Positions 1 through 5,872 of a stretch of 10,052 nt of DNA are shown here, piece by piece. The notes below the pieces were generated by a model that did not search any database, had not been told where the DNA came from, and was given only the letters and a program-made list of their open reading frames with translations. The stretch spans positions 1 through 10,052 of the forward strand of contig JAOPZO010000426.1 of the NCBI GenBank assembly GCA_025964065.1, read 5' to 3'. Numbering within the stretch: position 1 is the stretch's first letter; each line of letters starts with the position of its first letter. A program made the position numbers and the translations under genes. Origin of the DNA: Solirubrobacterales bacterium (GTDB lineage: Bacteria; Actinomycetota; Thermoleophilia; Solirubrobacterales; Solirubrobacteraceae).

Positions 1-1417
1 CGGCCCGCAACGCGCGGATCGCCCCGGTGAGCAACACGAAGAGGAAGAAGGCCACGAGCAGCGTGAAGCCGACGAGTCCCGTCTCGGCCAGCGCGTCGGC
101 CCACAGGGAGTGCGAGTCGCGGACGAAGCCGCCGGAGATCGTGCCCTCGCGCGCCCACCAGAACTCGAACGTCCCCGGGCCGATGCCCTTCAGCGCGTCG
201 GTGTCCTTCGCACGCTCCGCGGCCTGCCAGTACTGGTACCGGCCGTTGCCGGAGACCGTCTGCAGGCGAGAGACGGCGTCGTCGAACTGCACGCCCTTCG
301 TGTCGGTCTGGGCCTTGAACTCGTCCGCCCGCTCACCGGCCCAGCCCGGCCCGCCACCGCCGACGAACGCGACGAGTCCGAGGACGACCACGGCCAGGGC
401 CACGACCGACGTGAACTTCCGCCCCGGCTGCGTCCAGCGTGGGCGGGTCGCGTGCCGGTCGGCGAGGCCGACGCCCGCGGCCAGGAGCGCGGCGCCGAGG
501 CAGACGAGGATCGTGAGGCCGAGGAGGGCGTCGCCCTGCTCCTGCGCAAGGGCGTTCCCGAGGTTCTGCTGCAGCGCGTCACGGTTGTCGGCCGCGAGGC
601 AGAGCACCAGGCCGCCGACGCCGCCGATCGCCGCGTACGCGAGCTTCGGCAGCCGGTCGGGTGCGAGGAGGAAGAAGACGACGACGGCCACGCCGGCAGC
701 GCCGATGGCACCGCGGGAGACCGTGAGGAAGACGCAGAGCACCACGACGGGAAGCGCGGCGGTCGCGAGCGCGCGGCCCACCGTCGTCCGCGCCGCCCCC
801 GCCACGGCGAGCAGGAGCGGGAGGCCGATGACGGCGAGGCCGGCGAGGAGGTTCCAGTAGCCGACGGGGAAGGAGAGCCGCTGCTTGGAGGTCGGGAAGA
901 TCTCCTCGACCTGCTGCACGCCGAAGAGGCCGGGTTGGAGCCGGGAGAGCACCGCGGCCCCGGCGACAACGGCAATCGCGCACGCCGCTCCGTTGACGGC
1001 ATGGCGGGCCGCGACGTGCCGCTGGGAGGCGAGCGCGAGGACGAGGACGCCGAGCAGGGTCGCGACCCGCGCGAGTTCGGCGACGGTCCGCTCGGTGCTC
1101 TCGGTCCACGTGATCGCGAGGCCGGTCCAGACCGCGAAGGCCGCGAGGAGCGTGACGCCCGCCCAGGCCCAGCGGCCCCCGAGGACGGCCACGGAGCCCG
1201 TCGCGGCACCGACCAGGACGAACCACCAGAGGAGGATCCCGACCTGCCCGCGGACGATGGGGTCGTAGCCGCCGCCCGAGAAGGCCAGCAGCAGGATGAG
1301 CGCGAACGGCAGGACCCAGGCGCCGATGGCGGGCGCGTCGAAAGCCGGGACGAAGCGCCGTTCGAGCGCGACGGTCCCGGCCGCCTCCTCCTCCCTGACC
1401 TCCGTGGCGTGGCTCAT
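1..1417 (-). CDS. O-antigen ligase / Wzy-type polymerase family membrane protein (C-terminus cut by window edge)
   Basis: Reading the minus strand from the ATG at 1417-1415 gives 472 codons with no stop up to the window edge, so the C-terminus is missing. The product is polytopic: hydrophobic segments lie near residues 33-47, 58-80, 85-103, 117-130, 144-158, 188-207, 218-232, 237-251, 260-274, 298-318, 336-353 and 449-466. Family marks are the TVSRG motif (about 232-236) and, after a large external loop rich in charged residues (about 360-430), a GIGPGTFE motif followed by DSHSLW and AETGLVGF (434-451). The histidine in this last region corresponds to the conserved one in WaaL/Wzy-like proteins. 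Such proteins move or polymerise lipid-linked sugar units on the outer face of the membrane. The start overlaps the upstream stop (ATGA) and has no Shine-Dalgarno, so translational coupling is likely. Ligase versus polymerase cannot be decided from sequence. Confidence 0.85.
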   Translation of the reverse strand, partial: MSHATEVREEEAAGTVALERRFVPAFDAPAIGAWVLPFALILLLAFSGGGYDPIVRGQVGILLWWFVLVGAATGSVAVLGGRWAWAGVTLLAAFAVWTGLAITWTESTERTVAELARVATLLGVLVLALASQRHVAARHAVNGAACAIAVVAGAAVLSRLQPGLFGVQQVEEIFPTSKQRLSFPVGYWNLLAGLAVIGLPLLLAVAGAARTTVGRALATAALPVVVLCVFLTVSRGAIGAAGVAVVVFFLLAPDRLPKLAYAAIGGVGGLVLCLAADNRDALQQNLGNALAQEQGDALLGLTILVCLGAALLAAGVGLADRHATRPRWTQPGRKFTSVVALAVVVLGLVAFVGGGGPGWAGERADEFKAQTDTKGVQFDDAVSRLQTVSGNGRYQYWQAAERAKDTDALKGIGPGTFEFWWAREGTISGGFVRDSHSLWADALAETGLVGFTLLVAFFLFVLLTGAIRALRA

Positions 1418-1908
1418 GTCGCGCTGGGGCGGCGTCGCCAGAACGCCGCGCCACCGACAGCCACCGCCCCGAGCGCGAAGAGCACGGGGAAGAGCACGCC
1501 GAGACCGTCGTCACCCGTGCCGGTGGCGACCCGCCCGATGGTGGCGAGCGGGCTGCCGCTCGAGCCCTTGACGATGGTCGGGCGTGCGGCCCCGGGCTTG
1601 GGCGCCGCGGGCGCGGTGCTCGCGGCGAGGGCGGCCGCGTCCTCGCCGGTGTCGCCGGAGCGCTTCAGGCGCTTCGCGGCAGCTGCGGGCAACACGTTCC
1701 GGGTCCTCGCGGCGACCTCCGGGTTGGCCGGGTCGGGGCGCTGGCCGTTCCCCACGGTGGCGTTGCCGCTCGCCCGCGGGATGGTCTCGAGGTACTGGTC
1801 CGCGGCCGACACGCCGGGGGGCGCGTTCGTGTCCTGCGCGAGCGCCGAGGCGGGCAGGACGAGCGCCGCCAGGGCGGCGATGAAGGCAAGGAGGATCGGT
1901 CGGGACAC
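1414..1908 (-). CDS. small exported protein with C-terminal membrane anchor, unknown function
   Basis: A 164-residue protein starting at GTG 1908. It has a clear signal peptide (hydrophobic 5-22, cleavage likely after the ALA at 22-24), then a Pro/Ala-rich low-complexity ectodomain with a short ADQYLETIP segment (36-44), and a C-terminal helix (about 136-156) followed by RRR and the end of the chain. The tail layout (Gly-rich linker, helix, short basic end) resembles a sorting or stop-transfer signal, but no LPXTG motif is present. I do not recognise the family. I recall similar DQYxExxP segments in other actinobacterial exported proteins, but could not check this. It is the first gene before the O-antigen-ligase-type gene and overlaps it by four bases, so the two are probably co-translated; an accessory role in polymer assembly is a guess. 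The start may be leaderless: TAGACA lies five bases upstream and no Shine-Dalgarno is visible. Confidence 0.75.
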   Translation of the reverse strand: MSRPILLAFIAALAALVLPASALAQDTNAPPGVSAADQYLETIPRASGNATVGNGQRPDPANPEVAARTRNVLPAAAAKRLKRSGDTGEDAAALAASTAPAAPKPGAARPTIVKGSSGSPLATIGRVATGTGDDGLGVLFPVLFALGAVAVGGAAFWRRRPSAT

Positions 1909-1989
1909 GGTGCTGTCTACGTTCTACCGGGCGCCGGGCTGACACCGCTCCGTCAGCCCGGGCGGCGTGCTGGCGTAGGCATGGACGTG
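1906..1989. promoter_or_regulatory. mirror-symmetric divergent promoter/operator
   Basis: Between the two divergent genes lies a perfect 10-bp inverted repeat (CCGGGCTGAC at 1934-1943, GTCAGCCCGG at 1952-1961). On each strand the arm begins GTCAG, and 17 bases further comes CGTAGRCA (plus 1974-1981 CGTAGGCA; minus 1921-1914 CGTAGACA). Five bases beyond each is a GTG (plus 1987, minus 1908). Every pair of elements is centred on the same point, 1947.5. The TAGRCA core looks like a -10 box, and the spacing to GTG would make both transcripts leaderless. The arms could be -35 elements, an operator, or both. The geometry is read directly from the sequence; the promoter role is inferred. Confidence 0.55.
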
Positions 1990-3381
1990 CGTTCTCCCTT
2001 CTTGGTCGTCGCGGTCGCCCTGTGCTTGAGCGCGGCGGCGGCCCCGGCGTCCGCCGCGTCCCTGCAACTCGGGTTCCTCGACGACGTCCAGACCGGGCCG
2101 CCCGAGACGGCGCAGCCGTGGCTGGCCCGCGCCGTGGCGTCGAGCGCGGACGTCGTGCGCATCTCGAGCGGTTGGGGCGGGCTCTCTCCGACCCGACCGG
2201 CCGAGCCCACGAACCCGGCCGACCCGGCGTACAACTGGGCCGGGCTCGACCAGGCGGTGCGCGGGACGGCGGCAGCTGGGCTCGCGCCGTTCGTGTCGCT
2301 CACCGGCGCGCCGGCCTGGGCCGAGGGTGCGAAGAAGCCCGCTGGCCCGTCCGTCGGGGGTTGGAAGCCGGACGCCAAGGCCTTCCAGGCCTTCGCCCAA
2401 GCCCTCGCCCGGCGCTACGACGGCACCTACCCGGATCCCACGAACCTCGGCGCCCTGCTGCCGCGCGTGAAGGCCTTCCAGCCCTGGAACGAGCCGAACC
2501 TCGACCTCTACCTCTCGCCGCAGTGGACGCGGAAGGGCAGGACGTTCACGAACACCGGGCCCGTCATCTACCGGAACCTGTTGAACGGCTTCTACCGCGG
2601 GATCAAGGCCGCGCAGCCATCCGCGACCGTGGTCAGCGGCGGCACCGCTCCGTTCGGCGATCCGCAGCCCGGCGGCAGGCGGACCATGCCCGCCCGTTTC
2701 CTACGGACGATGCTCTGCCTCGACCGGAAGCTCCGGACGACGTGCAGGCAGACGACGCGCTTCGACGCGATCGCCCACCACCCGTACTCCGTCGGTGCGC
2801 CGACCCGCAAGGCGCTCAACCCCGACGACGTCTCGATCCCGGATCTCGCGAAGCTCACCCGCCCCGTCGCGGCCGCCGTGCGGAAGGGCCGCGCGCTGCC
2901 GCGCAAGAGCAAGCCGCTGTGGATCACGGAGATCTCGTACGACTCAAGGGGCCCCGACCCCGACGGCGTGCCGCTCAAGACCCACGCCCGCTACGTCCAG
3001 CAGATGCTTGCGCTGCTGAACCGGCAGGGGGCCCGCGTGATCACGTGGTTCCAGCTCCGCGACCAGGCTCCGGTTCCGAGCTACGCGGCGACGAACCAGT
3101 CCGGCGTGTACTTCCGCGACGGGCGGGCGAAGCCGGCGCAGACCGCGTTCGCCTTCCCGCTCGTCGTCACGAGCGCCACGCGCAGGCGGGCGAAGCTCTG
3201 GCTCCGTGCGCCGACTGCCGGGGAGATCGTGATCGAGCGGCGTGTGAGTGGGAGGTGGCAGCGCGTGACGAGCCTCCGGGCCCGCCGCCACGCCGTCATC
3301 CAGCGCTCCGTGCCGCGCGGGCGGGCGAGCGCGTTCCGGGCCCGCCAGGGCGCGGCGACGAGCCTCGCCTGGCGGCTGTAG
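1981..3381 (+). CDS. secreted clan GH-A-type glycoside hydrolase
   Basis: A protein of 466 residues with a signal peptide (hydrophobic 7-20, cleavage near ASA at 23-26), then a (beta/alpha)8-type glycosidase domain to about residue 395 and a small beta-rich basic tail (about 396-466). The acid/base glutamate is likely E171 in QPWNEPN (167-173) and the nucleophile E317 in WITEISYD (314-321). HHPYS at 266-270 fits the conserved His-containing strand of the clan (GH5, GH39 and similar). C246 and C255 could form a disulfide. The substrate is unknown; the setting suggests a glycan made or trimmed by this locus. The ATG at 1981 was used, but GTG at 1987 is a serious alternative: the ATG's A is the last base of a -10-like box, GTG 1987 sits exactly opposite the GTG of the divergent gene, and the signal peptide survives either choice. 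Its stop is nine bases from that of the convergent glycosidase. Confidence 0.8.
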   Translation: MDVRSPFLVVAVALCLSAAAAPASAASLQLGFLDDVQTGPPETAQPWLARAVASSADVVRISSGWGGLSPTRPAEPTNPADPAYNWAGLDQAVRGTAAAGLAPFVSLTGAPAWAEGAKKPAGPSVGGWKPDAKAFQAFAQALARRYDGTYPDPTNLGALLPRVKAFQPWNEPNLDLYLSPQWTRKGRTFTNTGPVIYRNLLNGFYRGIKAAQPSATVVSGGTAPFGDPQPGGRRTMPARFLRTMLCLDRKLRTTCRQTTRFDAIAHHPYSVGAPTRKALNPDDVSIPDLAKLTRPVAAAVRKGRALPRKSKPLWITEISYDSRGPDPDGVPLKTHARYVQQMLALLNRQGARVITWFQLRDQAPVPSYAATNQSGVYFRDGRAKPAQTAFAFPLVVTSATRRRAKLWLRAPTAGEIVIERRVSGRWQRVTSLRARRHAVIQRSVPRGRASAFRARQGAATSLAWRL

Positions 3382-3390
3382 CTCCCGGCC

Positions 3391-4521
3391 TCAGCGGCGC
3401 TGCGCCTTCGCGAAGCGCTTCGCGGCCCTCGCCGACTTCCTGCTCGCGCGCCGGGGCTTCTTCGAGGACCCGGCGGCACGGACGCTGGAGCCCAGGCGCA
3501 GCATGGCGGCTGCCCTGCCCGTTGCGCGCTTCGCCGTCCTCGTCAGCAGCGTGCTTGCCGTGATCGGCGAGCGGAGGTCCAGCCCCGGGATCACCCACTC
3601 GTTCTCCGAGTAGGCCAGGATCGCGGTCACCTGCAGCTTCGGGTCCTGCACCCCGGCGAGGAGCTTTTGGAACGACTTCGCCGGCTCCGCCGACCCCGGG
3701 AAGAACCCGGACTCCGTCAGCGCGATCGGGACGTTCCTCAGCCCCATCCAGTTGAGCGTGTCGCGGAACTCGCGGACCGCCTCCAGCGCGTTGGTGCCGT
3801 CCGGCCCGTAGGGGTGGTAGCCGATCTCGTCGACCGAGGCCGAGCCACCGGGGAGGGCGCTCACGAACCGTCGGACGAACGAGTCGGCACCGATCGTCAC
3901 GAGGCCACCGACGGTGACGATCGCGGTCGGATCGACGCCCTTGATGGCCTGCCGCGTCGCGCTGTAGAGCGCGGCGTACTTCTCCGGGGCAGTGGCCTGA
4001 TCGCGGAGGAACATCGACGCGTTCTGCTCGTTCCAGACCTCGAAGTGCGTCGCCGGCAGACGCGGCAGATCAGGGCGGTCGGTCCAGAAGGTGCCGCGGG
4101 AGCCGTAGCGCCCCGCGGCCGCGGAACCCCACGCCGCGTACTCCCAGGGGTTCTCCGGGAAGGTCCAGTGCGAACGCTCGGCGTTCGCCCACTGCGCGGA
4201 GTACGAGAGCAGCATCCACGGCCGCAGCCCCGCCGTGGCGAGCGCTGCGACGCGCCGGTCCATCGCGGTGAAGTCGAAGTTCGCGCCGCGCTCGCGCTGC
4301 ACCGACTCCCAGGTGAAGTCGCTCCGCACCGTCTCGGCGCCCATCGCCTTCACGGCCGCGAGGTGCGTCGGCCAGCTCTCCTCGGGCTGCTGCCAGACCC
4401 AACCCAGGCTGAGCCCGGGCGTGGGTGCCGCAAAGGCGGTTGCGGGTCCGACGAGCAGCGCCATCAGCGCAGCGATCAGCGTGTTGCGCAGGAGCGCGGT
4501 TCGGCCAGTGCGTCCTTGCAC
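3391..4521 (-). CDS. secreted clan GH-A-type glycoside hydrolase (cellulase-like fold)
   Basis: A protein of 376 residues. GTG 4521 was chosen because AGGAGG lies five bases upstream and the product then begins with a compact signal peptide (basic 4-12, hydrophobic 14-29, cleavage near AFA at 29-31). An in-frame ATG at 4572 would add 17 residues with no ribosome site. The catalytic domain has the acid/base candidate E165 in VWNEQN (162-167), GYHPYG at 234-239, and the nucleophile candidate E270 in ALTESGF (267-273). The usual WNEP is WNEQ here. The last 24 residues are very basic (many Lys/Arg) and could bind an anionic glycan or the wall. No cysteines are present. It is only generally similar to the neighbouring glycosidase at 1981-3381, differing in length, tail and motif surroundings, so a recent duplication is unlikely. 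Family assignment beyond clan level (GH5/GH39-like) is not possible by eye. Confidence 0.8.
   Translation of the reverse strand: MQGRTGRTALLRNTLIAALMALLVGPATAFAAPTPGLSLGWVWQQPEESWPTHLAAVKAMGAETVRSDFTWESVQRERGANFDFTAMDRRVAALATAGLRPWMLLSYSAQWANAERSHWTFPENPWEYAAWGSAAAGRYGSRGTFWTDRPDLPRLPATHFEVWNEQNASMFLRDQATAPEKYAALYSATRQAIKGVDPTAIVTVGGLVTIGADSFVRRFVSALPGGSASVDEIGYHPYGPDGTNALEAVREFRDTLNWMGLRNVPIALTESGFFPGSAEPAKSFQKLLAGVQDPKLQVTAILAYSENEWVIPGLDLRSPITASTLLTRTAKRATGRAAAMLRLGSSVRAAGSSKKPRRASRKSARAAKRFAKAQRR
3409..3424. terminator. perfect 16-bp palindrome at convergent gene ends, possible bidirectional terminator
   Basis: CGCGAAGCGCTTCGCG is a perfect palindrome, overlapped on its left by CTTCGCGAAG (3406-3415). 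It lies within the last codons of the minus-strand glycosidase and just past the stop of the plus-strand one. The gap between the two stops (3382-3390) is too short for a hairpin of its own, so this palindrome could end transcription of the plus-strand gene. No T-tract follows. It also encodes the ordinary residues KRFAK, so chance is possible. Confidence 0.25.
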
Positions 4522-4526
4522 GTGAG

Positions 4527-4532
4527 CCTCCT
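4527..4532 (-). promoter_or_regulatory. strong Shine-Dalgarno that decides the GTG start at 4521
   Basis: On the minus strand AGGAGG is followed by five bases and then GTG. This is one of two clear ribosome binding sites in the window; most other genes here lack one. It supports GTG 4521 over the in-frame ATG 4572. Confidence 0.7.
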
Positions 4533-4585
4533 GGTCCGAGGAGTTCGCGCACCCCGGGAGGGGCGGCGTCACCCTTCCCGTCGGA

Positions 4586-4618
4586 ACGTCCAGCCCGCCT
4601 GGTGAGCGGGTTCGACGT
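4586..4618. repeat. inverted repeat in divergent intergenic region
   Basis: ACGTC (4586-4590) pairs with GACGT (4614-4618), and CCCGC (4594-4598) pairs with GCGGG (4606-4610), in the same register with a 3x3 internal loop and a 7-base apical loop. A competing repeat, GGAACG (4583-4588) with CGTTCC (4620-4625), overlaps it. If the minus-strand glycosidase is transcribed from near 4684, this would sit in its 5' leader; otherwise it may be an operator. The rest of 4522-4700 shows no gene. Confidence 0.35.
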
Positions 4619-4668
4619 GCGTTCCCCGCCGGCCTCCCCAGTTCTGAGGAGAAGCACGGCAGGACGCG

Positions 4669-4693
4669 TGGACATCTGTCGTCTCGCTAGCGT
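4669..4693 (+). promoter_or_regulatory. candidate leaderless promoter of the epimerase gene
   Basis: TAGCGT (4688-4693, a TANNNT -10 match) ends seven bases before the ATG at 4701, which would place the transcript start at or very near the ATG. No Shine-Dalgarno precedes the ATG. TGGACA (4669-4674) resembles a -35 box but is only 13 bases from the -10, shorter than usual. The GCTAGC core is palindromic, so the minus strand reads TAGCGA there and could serve the divergent glycosidase. Confidence 0.4.
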
Positions 4694-4700
4694 CGGAGCC

Positions 4701-5666
4701 ATGAACCGCGTACTCGTCACGGGCGGGGCCGGCACCATCGGCGCCGCCGTCGTCCGCCGTCTCCTCGGCGATCCCGCCTGGGAGGTCCGCGTCTCCGATC
4801 AGCGCGAGGCGCCGCAGTGGATGCGCGAGGGCTGCGAGGTGCACGTCGGGGACCTCCGCGACGTCGAGCAGGCGCGCATGGCGACGAAGGGCTGCTCGCA
4901 CGTGATCCACCTCGCCGCGATCGTCGGCGGCATCGGGAACTTCCACAAGCTCCCGCACACGCTGACCGAGGTGAACAACGCGCTCTACAACGGCGTCGTC
5001 CGTGCCGCGCTGGACTGCGACGTCACGCGCTTCACGTACGTGAGCTCCTCGATGGTCTTCGAGCGCGCGACGCAGTACCCCACACCCGAGAGCCATATCC
5101 ACGACACGCCGATCCCGCGCTCGGCGTACGGGTTCTCGAAGCTCACGGGCGAGGTCTACGTGCGTGCCGCCCACGACGAGCACGGCCTCGACTACACGAT
5201 CTGCCGCCCGTTCAACGCGTACGGCCCGGGAGAGATGCCGGAGGATGAGCCGGGCATCGCGCACATGGTTCCCGACGTCATCAAGAAGTGCCTGGCGCTG
5301 CCCGAGGGGGCGCCGCTGCCGATCTTCGGCGACGGCACCCAGACGCGGACGCTCACGCACATCGACGACATCGCGGACGGCATCGTCACCGCGACGGCGT
5401 CGGAGGCCGCCCGGAACGAGGACTTCAACATCTCCGCCGGCGACGAGCGGACGGTCGCCGAGCTCGCCGAGATCATCTGGGCGGCGTGCGGGCGCGCGCC
5501 GGGCGACTTCGCGCTCGAGCACCTCCCGACCTACGAGGTGGACGTGGTGCGCCGCTGGCCGGACGTCTCCAAGGCGAAGGACGTCCTGGGCTGGAACGCG
5601 CGGATCTCGGACAAGGACGGGATCGCGCAGACGGTCGAGTGGCTGCGCGGGGCGCTCCCGGCGTGA
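4701..5666 (+). CDS. NAD-dependent sugar-nucleotide epimerase/dehydratase (extended SDR)
   Basis: A protein of 321 residues, normal for an extended short-chain dehydrogenase. The N-terminal Rossmann motif TGGAGTIG (7-14) binds NAD(P). The catalytic residues are S116/S117 in VSSSMVF (114-120) and Y143-X3-K147 in AYGFSK. HLAA (70-73), RPFNAYGPGE (169-178) and IFGDGTQTRTLTHIDDI (208-224) are family marks. The segment IVGGIGNFHK (74-83) recalls the corresponding loop of GDP-mannose 3,5-epimerases rather than classic GalE, so a 3,5- or 4-epimerase acting on an unusual nucleotide sugar is possible. It probably supplies an activated sugar in the cytoplasm for the polysaccharide built by the neighbouring genes. 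The ATG at 4701 follows a -10-like box directly. Substrate cannot be assigned from sequence. Confidence 0.85.
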   Translation: MNRVLVTGGAGTIGAAVVRRLLGDPAWEVRVSDQREAPQWMREGCEVHVGDLRDVEQARMATKGCSHVIHLAAIVGGIGNFHKLPHTLTEVNNALYNGVVRAALDCDVTRFTYVSSSMVFERATQYPTPESHIHDTPIPRSAYGFSKLTGEVYVRAAHDEHGLDYTICRPFNAYGPGEMPEDEPGIAHMVPDVIKKCLALPEGAPLPIFGDGTQTRTLTHIDDIADGIVTATASEAARNEDFNISAGDERTVAELAEIIWAACGRAPGDFALEHLPTYEVDVVRRWPDVSKAKDVLGWNARISDKDGIAQTVEWLRGALPA

Positions 5667-5671
5667 CTTGA

Positions 5672-5733
5672 GCGGTTCGAACGCAAACTCATCCGATCGG
5701 ACGACCGACGTCTGGTCGATCGGACAGAACCGC
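5672..5733. repeat. nested palindromes and direct repeats in the 206-base gap
   Basis: The gap 5667-5872 holds no supportable gene. Its first third contains a 7-bp inverted repeat, GCGGTTC (5672-5678) with GAACCGC (5727-5733). Inside or overlapping this are the palindromes GTTCGAAC (5675-5682) and TCCGATCGGA (5692-5701), a direct repeat GATCGGAC (5695-5702 and 5718-5725, 23 bases apart, about two helical turns), and CGACC/GGTCG (5702-5706, 5714-5718). This may be an operator region or a structured 3' end of the epimerase transcript. Confidence 0.45.
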
Positions 5734-5752
5734 CGGAAACGGACGCACGAAT

Positions 5753-5768
5753 CGCTTGAGCGCTTGAG
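5753..5768. repeat. tandem 8-bp repeat CGCTTGAG x2
   Basis: CGCTTGAG occurs twice without a gap. The related CTTGAGCG also occurs at 5667-5674, directly after the epimerase stop. Function unknown; it lies about 50 bases upstream of the candidate -35 box of the next gene. Confidence 0.4.
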
Positions 5769-5819
5769 CTTACACGCCGTTGCTGGACGGACGGTGGAGG
5801 GTGCTCGACGACAAGCCCG

Positions 5820-5848
5820 TAGACGCCGGAAAGAGGCGCATCTAAGGT
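5820..5848 (+). promoter_or_regulatory. candidate sigma-A-type promoter of the phosphoglycosyl transferase gene
   Basis: TAGACG (5820-5825, four of six matches to TTGACA) is followed by a 17-base spacer and TAAGGT (5843-5848, a TANNNT match). Transcription would start near 5855, giving a leader of about 18 bases before GTG 5873. The TAA within the -10 box is also the nearest upstream stop in the frame of the gene, so translation cannot start further upstream. Confidence 0.4.
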
Positions 5849-5872
5849 CCGCCTCCGCGGCTGGCCGTAGGG

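Noticed and set aside
190..1514. Open frames on the minus strand at 190-1209 and 579-1514
   Set aside because: They are out of frame with the ligase reading from 1417, are Ser/Arg/Pro or Arg/Gly low-complexity, and show no hydrophobic segments or motifs.
1414..1908. LPXTG sortase substrate
   Set aside because: There is a helix and basic end, but no LPXTG or close variant precedes the helix, and no sortase gene is in the window.
110..1942. A 610-codon open frame on the plus strand opposite the ligase and small anchored gene
   Set aside because: It is the antisense shadow of real genes in very GC-rich DNA: composition is dominated by Arg, Gly, Glu and Asp, there is no domain, and the opposite strand encodes a clear membrane protein with family motifs.
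2022..3563. A 513-codon plus-strand frame overlapping the first glycosidase
   Set aside because: Arg/Pro/Ala-rich shadow in another frame; the glycosidase frame carries a signal peptide and both catalytic motifs.
4522..4572. N-terminal extension of the minus-strand glycosidase to ATG 4572
   Set aside because: No ribosome site, and it would bury the signal peptide behind a polar 17-residue extension; the strong AGGAGG fits GTG 4521.
1984..4624. Shared 11-mer GACGTGCGTTC at 1984-1994 and 4614-4624
   Set aside because: One copy is inside the first codons of a gene and the other is intergenic; flanks are unrelated, so chance in GC-rich sequence is the simplest reading.
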